Assembly: GCA_051252415.1 (NCBI GenBank)
Contig: JBPOGA010000009.1
Location: 57,683 to 121,682 of the forward strand
Direction: 5' to 3'
DNA from: JBPOFY01 sp051252415
GTDB taxonomy: Bacteria; Verrucomicrobiota; Verrucomicrobiia; Opitutales; Coraliomargaritaceae
Length of the DNA: 64,000 nt
The position numbers and the translations under genes were made by a program. Positions 36,513-45,961 of this stretch are shown here, piece after piece. The notes below the pieces were generated by a model. It searched no databases, was not told the origin of the DNA, and saw only the letters and a program-made list of their open reading frames with translations. The number at the start of each line of letters is the position of its first letter. The stretch's first letter is position 1.

Positions 36513-37889
36513 ATGAAAATAAGTAAATGCCTACGCTTAGGACTTCCATTCCTCTTACCATATATCGTGACTGCACAGGAAGAAGCAGCCGAGAGCGCAA
36601 GTTATTTGAGCCAAAACACTGGAGACATTATCTGGTATTTAATTGCCGCGATATTGGTCTTTTTCATGCAGGCAGGCTTCGCCTTAGTTGAAAGTGGACT
36701 GACTCGTGCTAAGAACGCATGCAATATTATGATGAAGAACATGCTAGACTTCAGCTTTGGAGTGATCGCATTCGCCATTATTGGATACTCTATCATGTAT
36801 GGTGACACAATCGGTGGTATCTTCGGTTGGAGCAGCGGCTACTTTATGATGAGTGATGCACTGATGGTAGGTGATGACCTAGCGGCAACCAACCTAGTCG
36901 CAGCCGAATGGTTATTCCAAGTCGTATTCGCAGCAACTGCGGCAACCATCGCATCTGGTATCATGGCAGAACGGACAAAGTTTATCGCCTATATCATCTA
37001 CTCGATCGCCATCACTTGTTTAGTATATCCAGTTGTTGGACACTGGATTTGGGCTGGTGGCTGGCTCGCAGAGCTAGGCATGCGCGACTACGCAGGTTCA
37101 ACTGTAGTGCACTCAGTAGGCGCATGGGCTGGACTTGCTGGTGCAATTGTTCTCGGCGCACGAAAAGGCAAGTATGACGCGGAAGGTAAACCGCTCCCCA
37201 TCCCAGGGCACAATATGCCAATGGCGACACTCGGTTGTTTCATATTGATCGTAGGATGGTTCGGCTTCAATGCTGGATCTACCCTAGCAGCTGTCGATGA
37301 TATGGCTTATATCGCAATGGTTACATTGATCGCTGCATCAACTGGCTGTATCGGAGCGAGCATTTCAACATGGGCAAAATTCGGAAAGCCAGACTTATCA
37401 ATGACACTCAATGGAGCTCTCGCTGGATTGGTCAGTATTACTGCCTGCTGTGGCAGCGTTTCAATTGTAGCAGCAATGGCAATTGGTCTCATCGGTGGAA
37501 TCATCGCAGTATTTGCAGTCATCTTTTTCGAGCAAAAGCTTCGCGTCGACGATCCAGTTGGAGCCGTTAGCGTGCACGGCATTTGCGGCATATGGGGCAC
37601 GCTGGCCGTCGGACTGTTTGGTAGCACTGCAATTGATGCGGGACTCACTTCCGATGGACTGTTCTATGGAGGAACTGCACAGTTTGGAATTCAAGCGATT
37701 GGAGTTTTAGCAGTCTTCGGCTTTGTATTCCCTACCTCGTTCTTGATTTTCAAAACTATCCAGAAAACAGTCGGCCTGCGGGTAACTGAAGAGGAAGAGC
37801 TTGAAGGCCTTGATATCAGTGAACACGGCAACGAAGCCTATGCAGACTTTCAAGTTTATGCAGATATAGCTGAAGAAGATTTAGCATAA
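36513..37889 (+). CDS. amt: ammonium transporter Amt
   Basis: 458 residues. A signal-like N-terminus (LGLPFLLPYIVTA) precedes 11 membrane helices. Family marks are FFMQAGFALVESGLTRAKN, the region DYAGSTVVHSVGAWAGLAGA with one pore His, and VSVHGICGIWGTLAVG with the second. It imports ammonium. The 60-residue tail is acidic (TEEEELEGLDISEHGNEAYADF) and ends in AEEDLA. Most amt genes sit beside glnK; here none is seen. Instead three unusual genes precede it in the same unit. Confidence 0.95.
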   Translation: MKISKCLRLGLPFLLPYIVTAQEEAAESASYLSQNTGDIIWYLIAAILVFFMQAGFALVESGLTRAKNACNIMMKNMLDFSFGVIAFAIIGYSIMYGDTIGGIFGWSSGYFMMSDALMVGDDLAATNLVAAEWLFQVVFAATAATIASGIMAERTKFIAYIIYSIAITCLVYPVVGHWIWAGGWLAELGMRDYAGSTVVHSVGAWAGLAGAIVLGARKGKYDAEGKPLPIPGHNMPMATLGCFILIVGWFGFNAGSTLAAVDDMAYIAMVTLIAASTGCIGASISTWAKFGKPDLSMTLNGALAGLVSITACCGSVSIVAAMAIGLIGGIIAVFAVIFFEQKLRVDDPVGAVSVHGICGIWGTLAVGLFGSTAIDAGLTSDGLFYGGTAQFGIQAIGVLAVFGFVFPTSFLIFKTIQKTVGLRVTEEEELEGLDISEHGNEAYADFQVYADIAEEDLA

Positions 37890-37911
37890 AAACCACTCAA
37901 TCTTTATTCGA

Positions 37912-37941
37912 AGAGGTCCGCATCTGCGGACCTCTTTTTTT
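37912..37941 (+). terminator. terminator after amt
   Basis: AGAGGTCCGCA / TGCGGACCTCT (37912-37922, 37925-37935) followed by seven T. It closes the roadblock-amt unit. Confidence 0.9.
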
Positions 37942-37955
37942 CTTTGCAAAACTAA

Positions 37956-38801
37956 TTATCTAAAACAGAGCACCGGCACATGGCAACTCCGCAGCAACTC
38001 GGTGGTGGTGCTGCCGATCAGCAAATCACGAATTCGACTGTGGCCATAAGCTCCAGCAACTAAGAGATCGATGTGATTCGTTTCGATGTAACTTGCTACC
38101 GCACTTTCGACTTCACCACTAAGGAGTTGATAGGTCGCTTTTAAATTCGTGGCTTCTAGGAGTGACTCCGCTTCTGCAAGACGCTCTGCGGCTTCGTCTT
38201 CATGCGAACCCTCAACAACTGTAAGCACATGCATTTCTAATGCTCGAAATTGCTCATGTGTTGCCAGAAACTGCAGCGCATGCCCACTGCTCGCCCCACC
38301 GTCATATGCGATGGCAATGCTTTTGATCGGTTTAAAGGCACGAGACGTGACTAAACAAGGCCTGTCGGTGGCACGCACAACACGCTCTAACATCGACCCC
38401 AAGTGCTCCATAGCAAAATCTGCATTCTCACCGCGTTTCCCGATGACAATGATGTCTGCGTCCTCAGAATAATCATCAATAATATCAACGAGTAGTCCGG
38501 TTTCATAATGAAAAGTAAATCTATCCGACAGGCCTTTGTCTTCAAAGAGCTTGGCTGTTTGCTCTTCTACAAATTTTGCCTTTTGCGCTTCCACCTCCTG
38601 CATCTGCGCGACCATGCCATCATACGGTTGAATACCAATACTACCGCTCAAGTCGGCAATGAACGACCCTTGGTATTGTCGCAAATCTGTAACATACAAT
38701 GCATGGATTTCGACTTTAGTATTCTCAGCCAACCAAGCAGCATACAAGCAAGCTTGCTCTGAGTATTGTGAACCATCGGTGCAAATTAGGAGCTTTTTCA
38801 T
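37956..38801 (-). CDS. double-domain universal stress protein
   Basis: 281 residues from the ATG at 38801 (MKKLLICTDGSQYSE). An upstream in-frame ATG at 38927 adds 42 residues over the glgC terminator and is rejected. Two Usp domains are present: VIGKRGENADFAMEHLGSMLERVV in the first, and GAYGHSRIRDLLIGSTTTELL in the second, with the ATP-binding G-2x-G-9x-G-S/T pattern. It converges with amt and lies 145 bp downstream of glgC on the same strand. Confidence 0.88.
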   Translation of the reverse strand: MKKLLICTDGSQYSEQACLYAAWLAENTKVEIHALYVTDLRQYQGSFIADLSGSIGIQPYDGMVAQMQEVEAQKAKFVEEQTAKLFEDKGLSDRFTFHYETGLLVDIIDDYSEDADIIVIGKRGENADFAMEHLGSMLERVVRATDRPCLVTSRAFKPIKSIAIAYDGGASSGHALQFLATHEQFRALEMHVLTVVEGSHEDEAAERLAEAESLLEATNLKATYQLLSGEVESAVASYIETNHIDLLVAGAYGHSRIRDLLIGSTTTELLRSCHVPVLCFR

Positions 38802-38888
38802 AACATAGTTGGGGTTAATGATTAATCGAATAACACGCTGTTCAGAACTGACTATAATTGTGCATTCAGACCTGCCACCTAGCAACAG

Positions 38889-38920
38889 AAAAACCGCGAC
38901 TCCAAAGAATCGCGGTTTTG
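38889..38920 (-). terminator. terminator after glgC
   Basis: AAAACCGCGA...TCGCGGTTTT hairpin with a T-run on the minus strand, 27 bp beyond the glgC stop. Confidence 0.8.
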
Positions 38921-38946
38921 TAATCACTTGTATAAGTTAAGTTGCT

Positions 38947-40242
38947 TTATCCTTTTAGAACGAAGCCATCTGGGACGACTACGCCTTTACAGACGACGAG
39001 AACGCCATCGCGGATCGCGATATCAACACCTTCGCCAAACTTGTCCGGCAGACCCGTTGGATCAAGCACGACGTTCTTACCAATGCGCACATTTTTATCC
39101 AAAATCGCATTACGTATGACACTGCCTGCGCCGACTCCAATGTCTGGACGACCAACTGCACGGTTCTCTTCAAGTTCAGCAGTGGTTTCAAATTGGTCAG
39201 CGCCCATCATCACAACATCTTTAAGATCTGCACCGTTATGCACGACCGAGCGCACACCTAGAGAACAACGTGAAAGCGTGCCATTAGTGACGATACAACC
39301 ATCTGCAACGACTGCACGATCAACCTTACAGGAATTCAATTTCGAAGCAGGCAGCAAGCGAGCGCGTGTAAAAATCTTCGCTTCTTCATCAAAAAAGTTA
39401 AACGGAGGGATATCATCAGTTAAGCTAAGATTTGTATCAAAAAAGGCCTTCACTGTTCCGATGTCTTCCCAATATTCGTCAAAGACGTAGCTGCACATCT
39501 TAACTTCGTTCAAGAGGCCAGGGATGATTTCCTTCCCAAAGTCAGTTGCATCCATCGCCAATGCCTTATCCAAGGTGTCGGCATTAAAAACATATATCCC
39601 CATGGATGCTAAGCAGTATGCTTTGCCACCAGGATTACTCATCTTGTCAGTAACCGCCTTACCCACTGATAAGCCCTTGATCACTTCTGGATCAGTTGGT
39701 TTTTCGACGAATTCAGTGATGTTCAAATTGTCGTCGATACGCATGAGACCCAAGCCTTCTGCTTCGTCAAGGCCTAGTGGCTTTGCAGTAATTGTAATAT
39801 CAGCACCAGAAGCATCATGCTCACGAACCACATCCTCAAGGTCCATACGGAAAAGTTGATCACCTGAAAGGATGATATACAGATCATTCTTACTTTTACT
39901 GCCGAAGTGATTCATGTTCTGGCGAACCGCATCCGCTGTGCCTTGATACCAGCCATCACTCGAATCAGTTTGTTCAGCAGACAAGATATCGACACAGCCA
40001 CCGCCAAATGAATCAAATTTGTAAGATTCTTGAATATGTCGGTGTAGAGAAGCGGTATTAAACTGCGTCAACACGAAGATCTGGTTCATGCCAGAGTTGA
40101 TGCAGTTACTGATCGGAATATCGACCAAGCGATACTTTCCAGCGAGGGGCACCGCAGGTTTGCAACGTTCTTTAGTCAGGGGGCTAAGACGAGAGCCGCG
40201 ACCGCCGCCCATGATGATGCAGATAATTTTTCTTTTTTTCAT
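38947..40242 (-). CDS. glgC: glucose-1-phosphate adenylyltransferase
   Basis: 431 residues from the ATG at 40242. It makes ADP-glucose for glycogen. Marks are MGGGRGSRLSPLTKERCKPAVPLAGKYRLVDIPISNCINSG (first half shown by GGGxGxRLxPLTxxRxKPAV), SGDQLFRMDL, FVEKPTDPE and YWEDIGTVKAFFDTNLSL. A C-terminal left-handed beta-helix with repeated I/V hexads follows. The N-terminal extension from 40287 lacks conservation and is rejected. It is divergent from glmS, with 68 bp of shared promoter region. The remaining glg genes are elsewhere. Confidence 0.95.
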   Translation of the reverse strand: MKKRKIICIIMGGGRGSRLSPLTKERCKPAVPLAGKYRLVDIPISNCINSGMNQIFVLTQFNTASLHRHIQESYKFDSFGGGCVDILSAEQTDSSDGWYQGTADAVRQNMNHFGSKSKNDLYIILSGDQLFRMDLEDVVREHDASGADITITAKPLGLDEAEGLGLMRIDDNLNITEFVEKPTDPEVIKGLSVGKAVTDKMSNPGGKAYCLASMGIYVFNADTLDKALAMDATDFGKEIIPGLLNEVKMCSYVFDEYWEDIGTVKAFFDTNLSLTDDIPPFNFFDEEAKIFTRARLLPASKLNSCKVDRAVVADGCIVTNGTLSRCSLGVRSVVHNGADLKDVVMMGADQFETTAELEENRAVGRPDIGVGAGSVIRNAILDKNVRIGKNVVLDPTGLPDKFGEGVDIAIRDGVLVVCKGVVVPDGFVLKG

Positions 40243-40310
40243 ATTTTTTAGGTGTGGGTAGAATTCAATAGTCTTGATTAATAACAATCTTAACGCTGAA
40301 TTGAAGCTTT

Positions 40311-42161
40311 ATGTGTGGAATTGTTGGATATGTCGGCCGTGAACGTGCGGGAAATATAATGCTTGATGGTCTCAAACGCCTTGAATACAGGGGGTATGAT
40401 TCATCTGGAATGGTCGTGAGCACCGACAAGGGCTTTGAATTAATCAAGCGCACTGGCCGCGTCAAGGAACTCGAAGATGCGCTCGATGAGCTCCAACTCG
40501 GAGGCAACCTAGGAATCAGTCATACGCGCTGGGCCACACACGGTGATGTCACAGAAGCAAATGCTCACCCACACGTGTCAAGTGACGGCAAAATTTCCCT
40601 CGTGCACAATGGCGTGATTGAGAATTACGTCAGCATGAAGAAGTTCCTCATCGAACAAGGATATAGCTTTAAATCTGAAACCGACTCCGAGGCGCTCTGC
40701 AACCTCATCGCATACCACTATAAGAAAGAGACTCAGGTCGAGGGAAAGAATCGCCTACTAGAGGCTGTCCGCAAGAGCTTACGACACGTCGAGGGCACTT
40801 ATGGTATCGCTGTAATTTGCGACGATTATCCAGATGAACTTATTGGTGCACGCAAAGGCTCCCCACTCATCATTGGTATCGGCAAAGGTGAAAACATTTT
40901 AGCTTCCGATGTAAATGCCATCACTCACTGCACGCAAAATGTTGTTTATCTAAATGACAACGAAGTGGTTCATCTTACTCACGATGACTTTTCAATCTCC
41001 ACAGTGAGTAGTAAATCTGTTGAAGCGGTCGTCCATGAAGTCGACTGGGACACATCCGAAGCTGAGTTGGGTGACTACGATCACTTCATGCTTAAGGAAA
41101 TCTTTGAGCAACCCACATCCCTCGAAAATGGCATGCGCGGACGTTTCTCTGACGACGCAAGCACCGCAGTCTTTGGTGGTTTGAATCTCAACCCACAAGA
41201 ACTACGTCAGATCGACCGCATCCTTTTCATTGCATGTGGCACCGCATGGCATGCATGTCTTGTTGCTGAATATTTAATTGAGCGGTTTGCGCGCATTCCA
41301 GTGGAAGTCGAATATGCTTCTGAGTTCCGCTATCGCAACGCCCCACTCGACAAGAACACTCTGGTCATCGCCATCAGTCAGTCCGGCGAAACAATTGATA
41401 CGCTGGGCGCACTCCGCGAAGCAAAGCGTAAAGGCTACCGCACGCTTTCCATCAATAACAGTGTTGGCTCTACCATTGCCCGCGAATGCGATGGTGGCAT
41501 TTACCAACACGCTGGCCCCGAAATTGGTGTTGCATCGACAAAGGCCTTCACATCGCAACTCATGGTTTGCGCGATGCTCGCTCTCTACCTTGGCCGCTTA
41601 CGCGACCTTAGCTACGGAGACGGAGTCGAGATCGTACAGGCTTTAAAGGATCTGCCAGATGTTGTTCGTGAAGCGCTAAAACAAACCGAGCACATTCAGA
41701 CCATTGCTAAGAAATATGCGAAATATGAAGACTGCCTCTTCCTAGGTCGTCAACTCATGTTCCCCATCGCACTCGAAGGCGCGCTCAAGCTCAAAGAAAT
41801 TTCCTACATCCATGCAGAAGGCTATCCTGCTGCTGAGATGAAGCATGGTCCAATCGCATTAATCTGTGAAGAATGTCCGAGCGTGTTCCTCGCAACTTCT
41901 GGTGAAATTTTCCACAAGAGCCTTGCCAACGTCCAGGAAGTCAAAGCGCGTAAGGGTAAAGTGATCTGTATCGCGACCGCTGATTGTGACATTCCTGAAG
42001 GACTCGTTGATGATGTCATCATTGTTCCTGAATGCCATGAAATCGTAAAACCGATCCTCATGAGTATTCCAGTTCAGCTGCTGAGCTACTACGTAGCACT
42101 CGAACGTGGTTGTGATGTCGATAAACCACGCAACTTGGCAAAGTCAGTCACGGTTGAGTAA
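40311..42161 (+). CDS. glmS: glutamine-fructose-6-phosphate aminotransferase
   Basis: 616 residues. It makes glucosamine-6-phosphate for cell-wall and LPS precursors. Cys2 is the glutaminase nucleophile (MCGIVGYVGRE, LEYRGYDSSGM, SHTRWATHG). Two SIS domains follow (FIACGTAWHACLVAEY, ISQSGETIDTLGALREA, GPEIGVASTKAFTSQ). The C-terminus is the standard LAKSVTVE. The short leader leaves no room for a glmS ribozyme, so regulation here is not of that kind. Confidence 0.97.
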   Translation: MCGIVGYVGRERAGNIMLDGLKRLEYRGYDSSGMVVSTDKGFELIKRTGRVKELEDALDELQLGGNLGISHTRWATHGDVTEANAHPHVSSDGKISLVHNGVIENYVSMKKFLIEQGYSFKSETDSEALCNLIAYHYKKETQVEGKNRLLEAVRKSLRHVEGTYGIAVICDDYPDELIGARKGSPLIIGIGKGENILASDVNAITHCTQNVVYLNDNEVVHLTHDDFSISTVSSKSVEAVVHEVDWDTSEAELGDYDHFMLKEIFEQPTSLENGMRGRFSDDASTAVFGGLNLNPQELRQIDRILFIACGTAWHACLVAEYLIERFARIPVEVEYASEFRYRNAPLDKNTLVIAISQSGETIDTLGALREAKRKGYRTLSINNSVGSTIARECDGGIYQHAGPEIGVASTKAFTSQLMVCAMLALYLGRLRDLSYGDGVEIVQALKDLPDVVREALKQTEHIQTIAKKYAKYEDCLFLGRQLMFPIALEGALKLKEISYIHAEGYPAAEMKHGPIALICEECPSVFLATSGEIFHKSLANVQEVKARKGKVICIATADCDIPEGLVDDVIIVPECHEIVKPILMSIPVQLLSYYVALERGCDVDKPRNLAKSVTVE

Positions 42162-42181
42162 AATCTTTAGCCCCGTTCACG

Positions 42182-42856
42182 GTGGATTCAAAAGTCAGTA
42201 ACTCTCCTCCATTCGAAGTCATCGATTGGGGGCGCACACGATACGCCGATGCGTTCGAGAGGCAAAAAGCGCTCGTTGATTTGCTACGCAATGGCGAAGC
42301 AGCTGATACGCTGGTGTTTACCGAGCATGAACCCGTCTACACTATGGGCTTACGCAAAGGTGCCGACCAGCACTTGATCTGGAATGAAGCATTGTGCGCA
42401 GAGCGTGGCATTGAGGTACATAAAAGTAATCGCGGCGGTGACATTACCTACCATGGTCCAGGGCAAATTGTCGGCTACCCGATCATATCCCTGCAAAAGA
42501 AACGCGACCTGCACGCCTACTTAAGAGACCTAGAAGCAGTCGTAATAAATGCATTGAAGCATTTCGGACTAGAGAGCGGCCGGCGCGAAGGCAAAACTGG
42601 CATTTGGCTCGGAGAGCGCAAGGTATGCGCAATAGGCGTCGCGGTGCGTAGTTGGGTTACCTATCATGGATTTGCGCTAAACGTGAATCCAAATATGGAC
42701 CATTTCACTGGCATTGTCCCCTGCGGTATTACAGACGGAACTGTCACCTCTATGGCCCTCGAATTACAACAAGCTGTGGATATGAGTGATGTAAAACACG
42801 CTTTAGCAGTTGAATTTCAAAAGATTTTTGAAAACACTGCCCCCATTAATGGATAA
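42182..42856 (+). CDS. lipB: octanoyl-ACP transferase LipB
   Basis: 224 residues with a GTG start, 20 bp after the glmS stop. Transfers octanoyl from ACP to the lipoyl domains. Catalytic Lys147 (GERKVCAIGVAV) and Cys181 (FTGIVPCGITDG) are present, as is the RGGDITYHGPGQIVGYPI signature. Substrates in this window include SucB. It overlaps lipA by 8 bp and they are presumably translated together. Confidence 0.95.
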   Translation: MDSKVSNSPPFEVIDWGRTRYADAFERQKALVDLLRNGEAADTLVFTEHEPVYTMGLRKGADQHLIWNEALCAERGIEVHKSNRGGDITYHGPGQIVGYPIISLQKKRDLHAYLRDLEAVVINALKHFGLESGRREGKTGIWLGERKVCAIGVAVRSWVTYHGFALNVNPNMDHFTGIVPCGITDGTVTSMALELQQAVDMSDVKHALAVEFQKIFENTAPING

Positions 42857-43763
42857 CCGCAAACCAGATTGGCTCAGGGCAAAACTCCCGACGAGTAAGG
42901 AATATAAAGAAGTTCGTGAGATCGTTGACACGAACGGACTGCACACTGTCTGCAAAAGTGCCCAATGCCCGAATATGGGCGAATGCTGGTCGCGAGGCAC
43001 AGCAACGGTCATGATCCTCGGCAACATCTGCACACGCTCTTGTCGTTTTTGCGCGATTCAAACAGGTCGGCCGACTGAGCTCGATCTCGGTGAACCCGCA
43101 CGTGTCGCTGAATCCATTGCTAAAATGAATCTACGCCACGCGGTGATCACATCAGTTGCTCGCGATGACCTGAAGGACGGCGGCGCAGCAGTGTGGGCTG
43201 CAACGATTCGCGCGGTGCACCACCGTCAGCCAGAATGCGCAGTTGAAGTGCTGACTGCTGACTTTCGCGGACAACAAGAATACCTCGACGTCGTCTTGGA
43301 TGCTTGCCCCGACATTTTTAATCATAACTTGGAGACCGTGAAACGTCTGCAACGCCCGATTCGTAAAACTGCTCGATACGACCGCTCCCTATGGGTTCTA
43401 GAGCATGCAAAATCCCGCGGCTTTATTACAAAGTCTGGTATCATGCTCGGCATCGGCGAAAAGGAAGACGAAATTAAAGAAGTTCTCCAAGACATGCAAA
43501 AAGTAGGCGTCGATATTTTAACGATCGGCCAATACTTACAGCCATCAAAGAAACACGCAGATATTGACCGCTGGGTCACTCCAGAAGAATTCAAGCGCTG
43601 GAAGGAATATGCCTTCGAAATTGGATTTGGTGCTTGTGAATCTGGCCCGATGATCCGCTCATCTTACCATGCAGATAAGCAATCGGATATGTTTGATGTT
43701 CGTTCGCGACGCAATGCGATGCTTGCCGAACAGGAAAAGGCACAAGAAGCCGCCACTGTATAA
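42849..43763 (+). CDS. lipA: lipoyl synthase LipA
   Basis: 304 residues from the ATG at 42849. A radical-SAM enzyme that inserts two sulfurs into octanoyl groups. The auxiliary cluster cysteines are Cys35, 40 and 46 (CKSAQCPNMGECW) and the radical-SAM cluster is Cys61, 65, 68 (CTRSCRFC). C-terminal GPMIRSSYHADKQ contains the RSSY serine that ligates the auxiliary cluster. An upstream TTG at 42810 in lipB is not used. A terminator follows. Confidence 0.97.
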   Translation: MDNRKPDWLRAKLPTSKEYKEVREIVDTNGLHTVCKSAQCPNMGECWSRGTATVMILGNICTRSCRFCAIQTGRPTELDLGEPARVAESIAKMNLRHAVITSVARDDLKDGGAAVWAATIRAVHHRQPECAVEVLTADFRGQQEYLDVVLDACPDIFNHNLETVKRLQRPIRKTARYDRSLWVLEHAKSRGFITKSGIMLGIGEKEDEIKEVLQDMQKVGVDILTIGQYLQPSKKHADIDRWVTPEEFKRWKEYAFEIGFGACESGPMIRSSYHADKQSDMFDVRSRRNAMLAEQEKAQEAATV

Positions 43764-43785
43764 TAATCTGTTACACCCTCATCAA

Positions 43786-43817
43786 AAAAAGCCCCACTCT
43801 TTCGAGTGGGGCTTTTT
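43786..43817. terminator. bidirectional terminator between lipA and pyrD
   Basis: AAAAAGCCCCACTC / GAGTGGGGCTTTTT with a TTTC loop, between the convergent lipA and pyrD stops. Confidence 0.9.
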
Positions 43818-43832
43818 CATAAATAGGAGCCA

Positions 43833-44897
43833 TTAGATCCAGTCTTCACCTTGCGCCTTCAGCGCGCGTGCTAACTCGCGTGCGAAGAATGGCCCGCGAT
43901 AGACCCATCCTGTGTATAACTGAATGAGCGAAGCACCTGCATCAATTTTTTCGCCAGCAGATTCAACAGAATCAATACCACCGACACCGATAATTGGCAA
44001 CTTTCCTTCAGTGGATCGATAGATGTAGTTAATCACATCGGTTGAGCGTTTACGGATGTAATCACCACCACTCAAACCACCAGTTTCTTTGGTATTATAG
44101 CCATTCGGACGCTGGATCGTGGTATTGGTTGCAATGATTCCATCGTATTGAAGATCTGTTACAACTTCGAGAATATCATCAATTTCCTTAAATGATAAAT
44201 CTGGTGCGATTTTTAAAAGCAATGGATGCGGATTATGCCCGAGTTTCTTGGCATGCGATAAGTTCTCAGCACGAATCGTCTGCAAGAGTTCACGTAGATA
44301 CGCTTCAGACTGCAAATCACGTAGACCTTGTGTGTTCGGGCTACTGATATTGACAGTAAAATAATCTGCTTGATCCGCTAATGTGCGAAACGATGCCACG
44401 TAATCATCCACAGCCTTATCAAGCGAAGTGGTTTTAGCTTTACCGATATTAACACCGATTGGCATACCTCGCTTCCGCTTCGGGTAATGCTTCGTCAGCG
44501 CAGCTAACATTGCCTCAGAGCCTTTATTATTAAAGCCCATGCGGTTCACCAGCGCGCCATTCTCTGGAAGGCGAAATAAACGAGGTCGCGGATTCCCTGG
44601 TTGTCCTTGTGGTGTGACAGTGCCCACTTCTGCATGGCCGAAGCCAAGCGCCTCAATTGCACGTGGGAATTCACCGTCCTTATCCATACCAGCGGCAAGA
44701 CCCACACGATTCTTAAATTCTAGGCCAAAGAGTTTTACCGGTTTGTCTTCACTGACTTGGTTATAGCGACGCATAATACGACAAAGCATGGGAATGCGCC
44801 CCATGGTCATCAATGCGCTGCGACCACGATCATGAGCCTGTTCAGGTTCCATCCGAAATAATGTCGGACGGACGATGTTCTCGTAAATAAATCCCAT
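43833..44897 (-). CDS. pyrD: dihydroorotate dehydrogenase, quinone-linked (class 2)
   Basis: 354 residues. Oxidises dihydroorotate in pyrimidine synthesis at the membrane. The N-terminal amphipathic helix (MGFIYENIVRPTLFRMEPEQAHD) is the class 2 membrane/quinone tunnel part. The core has FGLEFKNRVGLAAGMDKDG, RLPENGALVNRMGFNN, the catalytic serine region VNISSPNTQGLRDLQ, and GVGGIDSVESAGEKIDAGA. The 209-bp divergent gap to the next gene is AT-rich. Confidence 0.95.
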   Translation of the reverse strand: MGFIYENIVRPTLFRMEPEQAHDRGRSALMTMGRIPMLCRIMRRYNQVSEDKPVKLFGLEFKNRVGLAAGMDKDGEFPRAIEALGFGHAEVGTVTPQGQPGNPRPRLFRLPENGALVNRMGFNNKGSEAMLAALTKHYPKRKRGMPIGVNIGKAKTTSLDKAVDDYVASFRTLADQADYFTVNISSPNTQGLRDLQSEAYLRELLQTIRAENLSHAKKLGHNPHPLLLKIAPDLSFKEIDDILEVVTDLQYDGIIATNTTIQRPNGYNTKETGGLSGGDYIRKRSTDVINYIYRSTEGKLPIIGVGGIDSVESAGEKIDAGASLIQLYTGWVYRGPFFARELARALKAQGEDWI

Positions 44898-45106
44898 AAA
44901 ATAGTGTGTTTAAGTCCTTAAATAAAGGAAATGGCAAACCTAACAGTGGTCACATGTAAAACAATGCAAAACACTATTCTCAAAATTTTATAACAAAGCA
45001 CTTTACAATCACGAATTAGAGGCATTTACCCAATGTATACCAAGTAATAAACTTGAACAAAGAATCACCTTTTAAAGTCCGCTTACTAAAGTAGCAGCCC
45101 AATAGC

Positions 45107-45862
45107 ATGTCCAAACCAACTAGTAAATTAACATGGTGCAAAGCTCGCCTCGGCGAGGATATGAATTGGTGGATCAAAGAGATCAGCGATCCAGTCCATT
45201 GGGACGTCGATGGCCTCGGTATTATTGACCCACGACAATTTCAGCACATCTTAGAACTCATCGAGCCGTTATCAGATTACGGCTTACAAACTGACATTGT
45301 TGAAGAAGCCTTTTATTCCTTCGGCATCGACGAAATCGAAGAGGACAAAACGATTATCTTGAATCGTATTAAGGATAGCATCCTCGACAGCGATGAACAA
45401 ATTTTCGCACTCCCTGACGTGCTCGATGAAGAAAAAGGCCCTTACGCCGATTTCCTCGATCACATCACCAAGCTTCGTATCAAGCTTCTTAACGATCTAA
45501 TTGACTTCTCGAAGAACCTCACAGTTGAAGAGCTCGAAGAGGAAATTCGCGAAGCACAAAACGCCGACTACATCGAAGGACGTGCGTCGCACTTCTTCAA
45601 CGAAATCATCGCGATTCTAGAATACGTGCCTGAAGGATTTGAGCTCGATGAAGATGATGAAAACTCCGGACCCAAATCTGAAGACGAAGAGCTCGAAAAG
45701 GATCTCGCAGATGTCGATGCAGATGTCGACACCGACGAGAAAATTGAAGCCGACGAGACCATGAAGTGGGACGAAGAGGAGGAAGAGGAAGAAGTCGAAA
45801 AATACGAAGAAACGACTGCTCCACCCGACGAGCAACCCGAAGAAGAAGAAGCTAAAAAATAG
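45107..45862 (+). CDS. acidic hypothetical protein
   Basis: 251 residues. The N-terminal 175 residues are a mixed, helix-rich domain (WCKARLGEDMNWWIKEISDPVHWDVDG) with no family I recognise. The last 75 residues are almost continuous Glu/Asp with few other residues, ending EEEEAKK. Such a tail suggests binding to basic proteins or DNA mimicry, but this is only inference. A terminator follows the stop. Confidence 0.7.
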   Translation: MSKPTSKLTWCKARLGEDMNWWIKEISDPVHWDVDGLGIIDPRQFQHILELIEPLSDYGLQTDIVEEAFYSFGIDEIEEDKTIILNRIKDSILDSDEQIFALPDVLDEEKGPYADFLDHITKLRIKLLNDLIDFSKNLTVEELEEEIREAQNADYIEGRASHFFNEIIAILEYVPEGFELDEDDENSGPKSEDEELEKDLADVDADVDTDEKIEADETMKWDEEEEEEEVEKYEETTAPPDEQPEEEEAKK

Positions 45863-45877
45863 CTTCCACAATTTATC

Positions 45878-45906
45878 AAAAGCCCTGACACCGTCGGGGC
45901 TTTTTT
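45878..45906 (+). terminator. terminator after the acidic-protein gene
   Basis: AAAAGCCCTGAC / GTCGGGGCTTTT with a short ACC loop and a T-run. Confidence 0.85.
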
Positions 45907-45961
45907 GCTTCTCTCTCACTCGATCTATGTGAGTATTGCGCGCATCGAACAACCTTAAGCT

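Noticed and set aside
40243..40310. glmS ribozyme
   Set aside because: The leader is only 68 bp and is shared with the divergent glgC, too short for the ribozyme.
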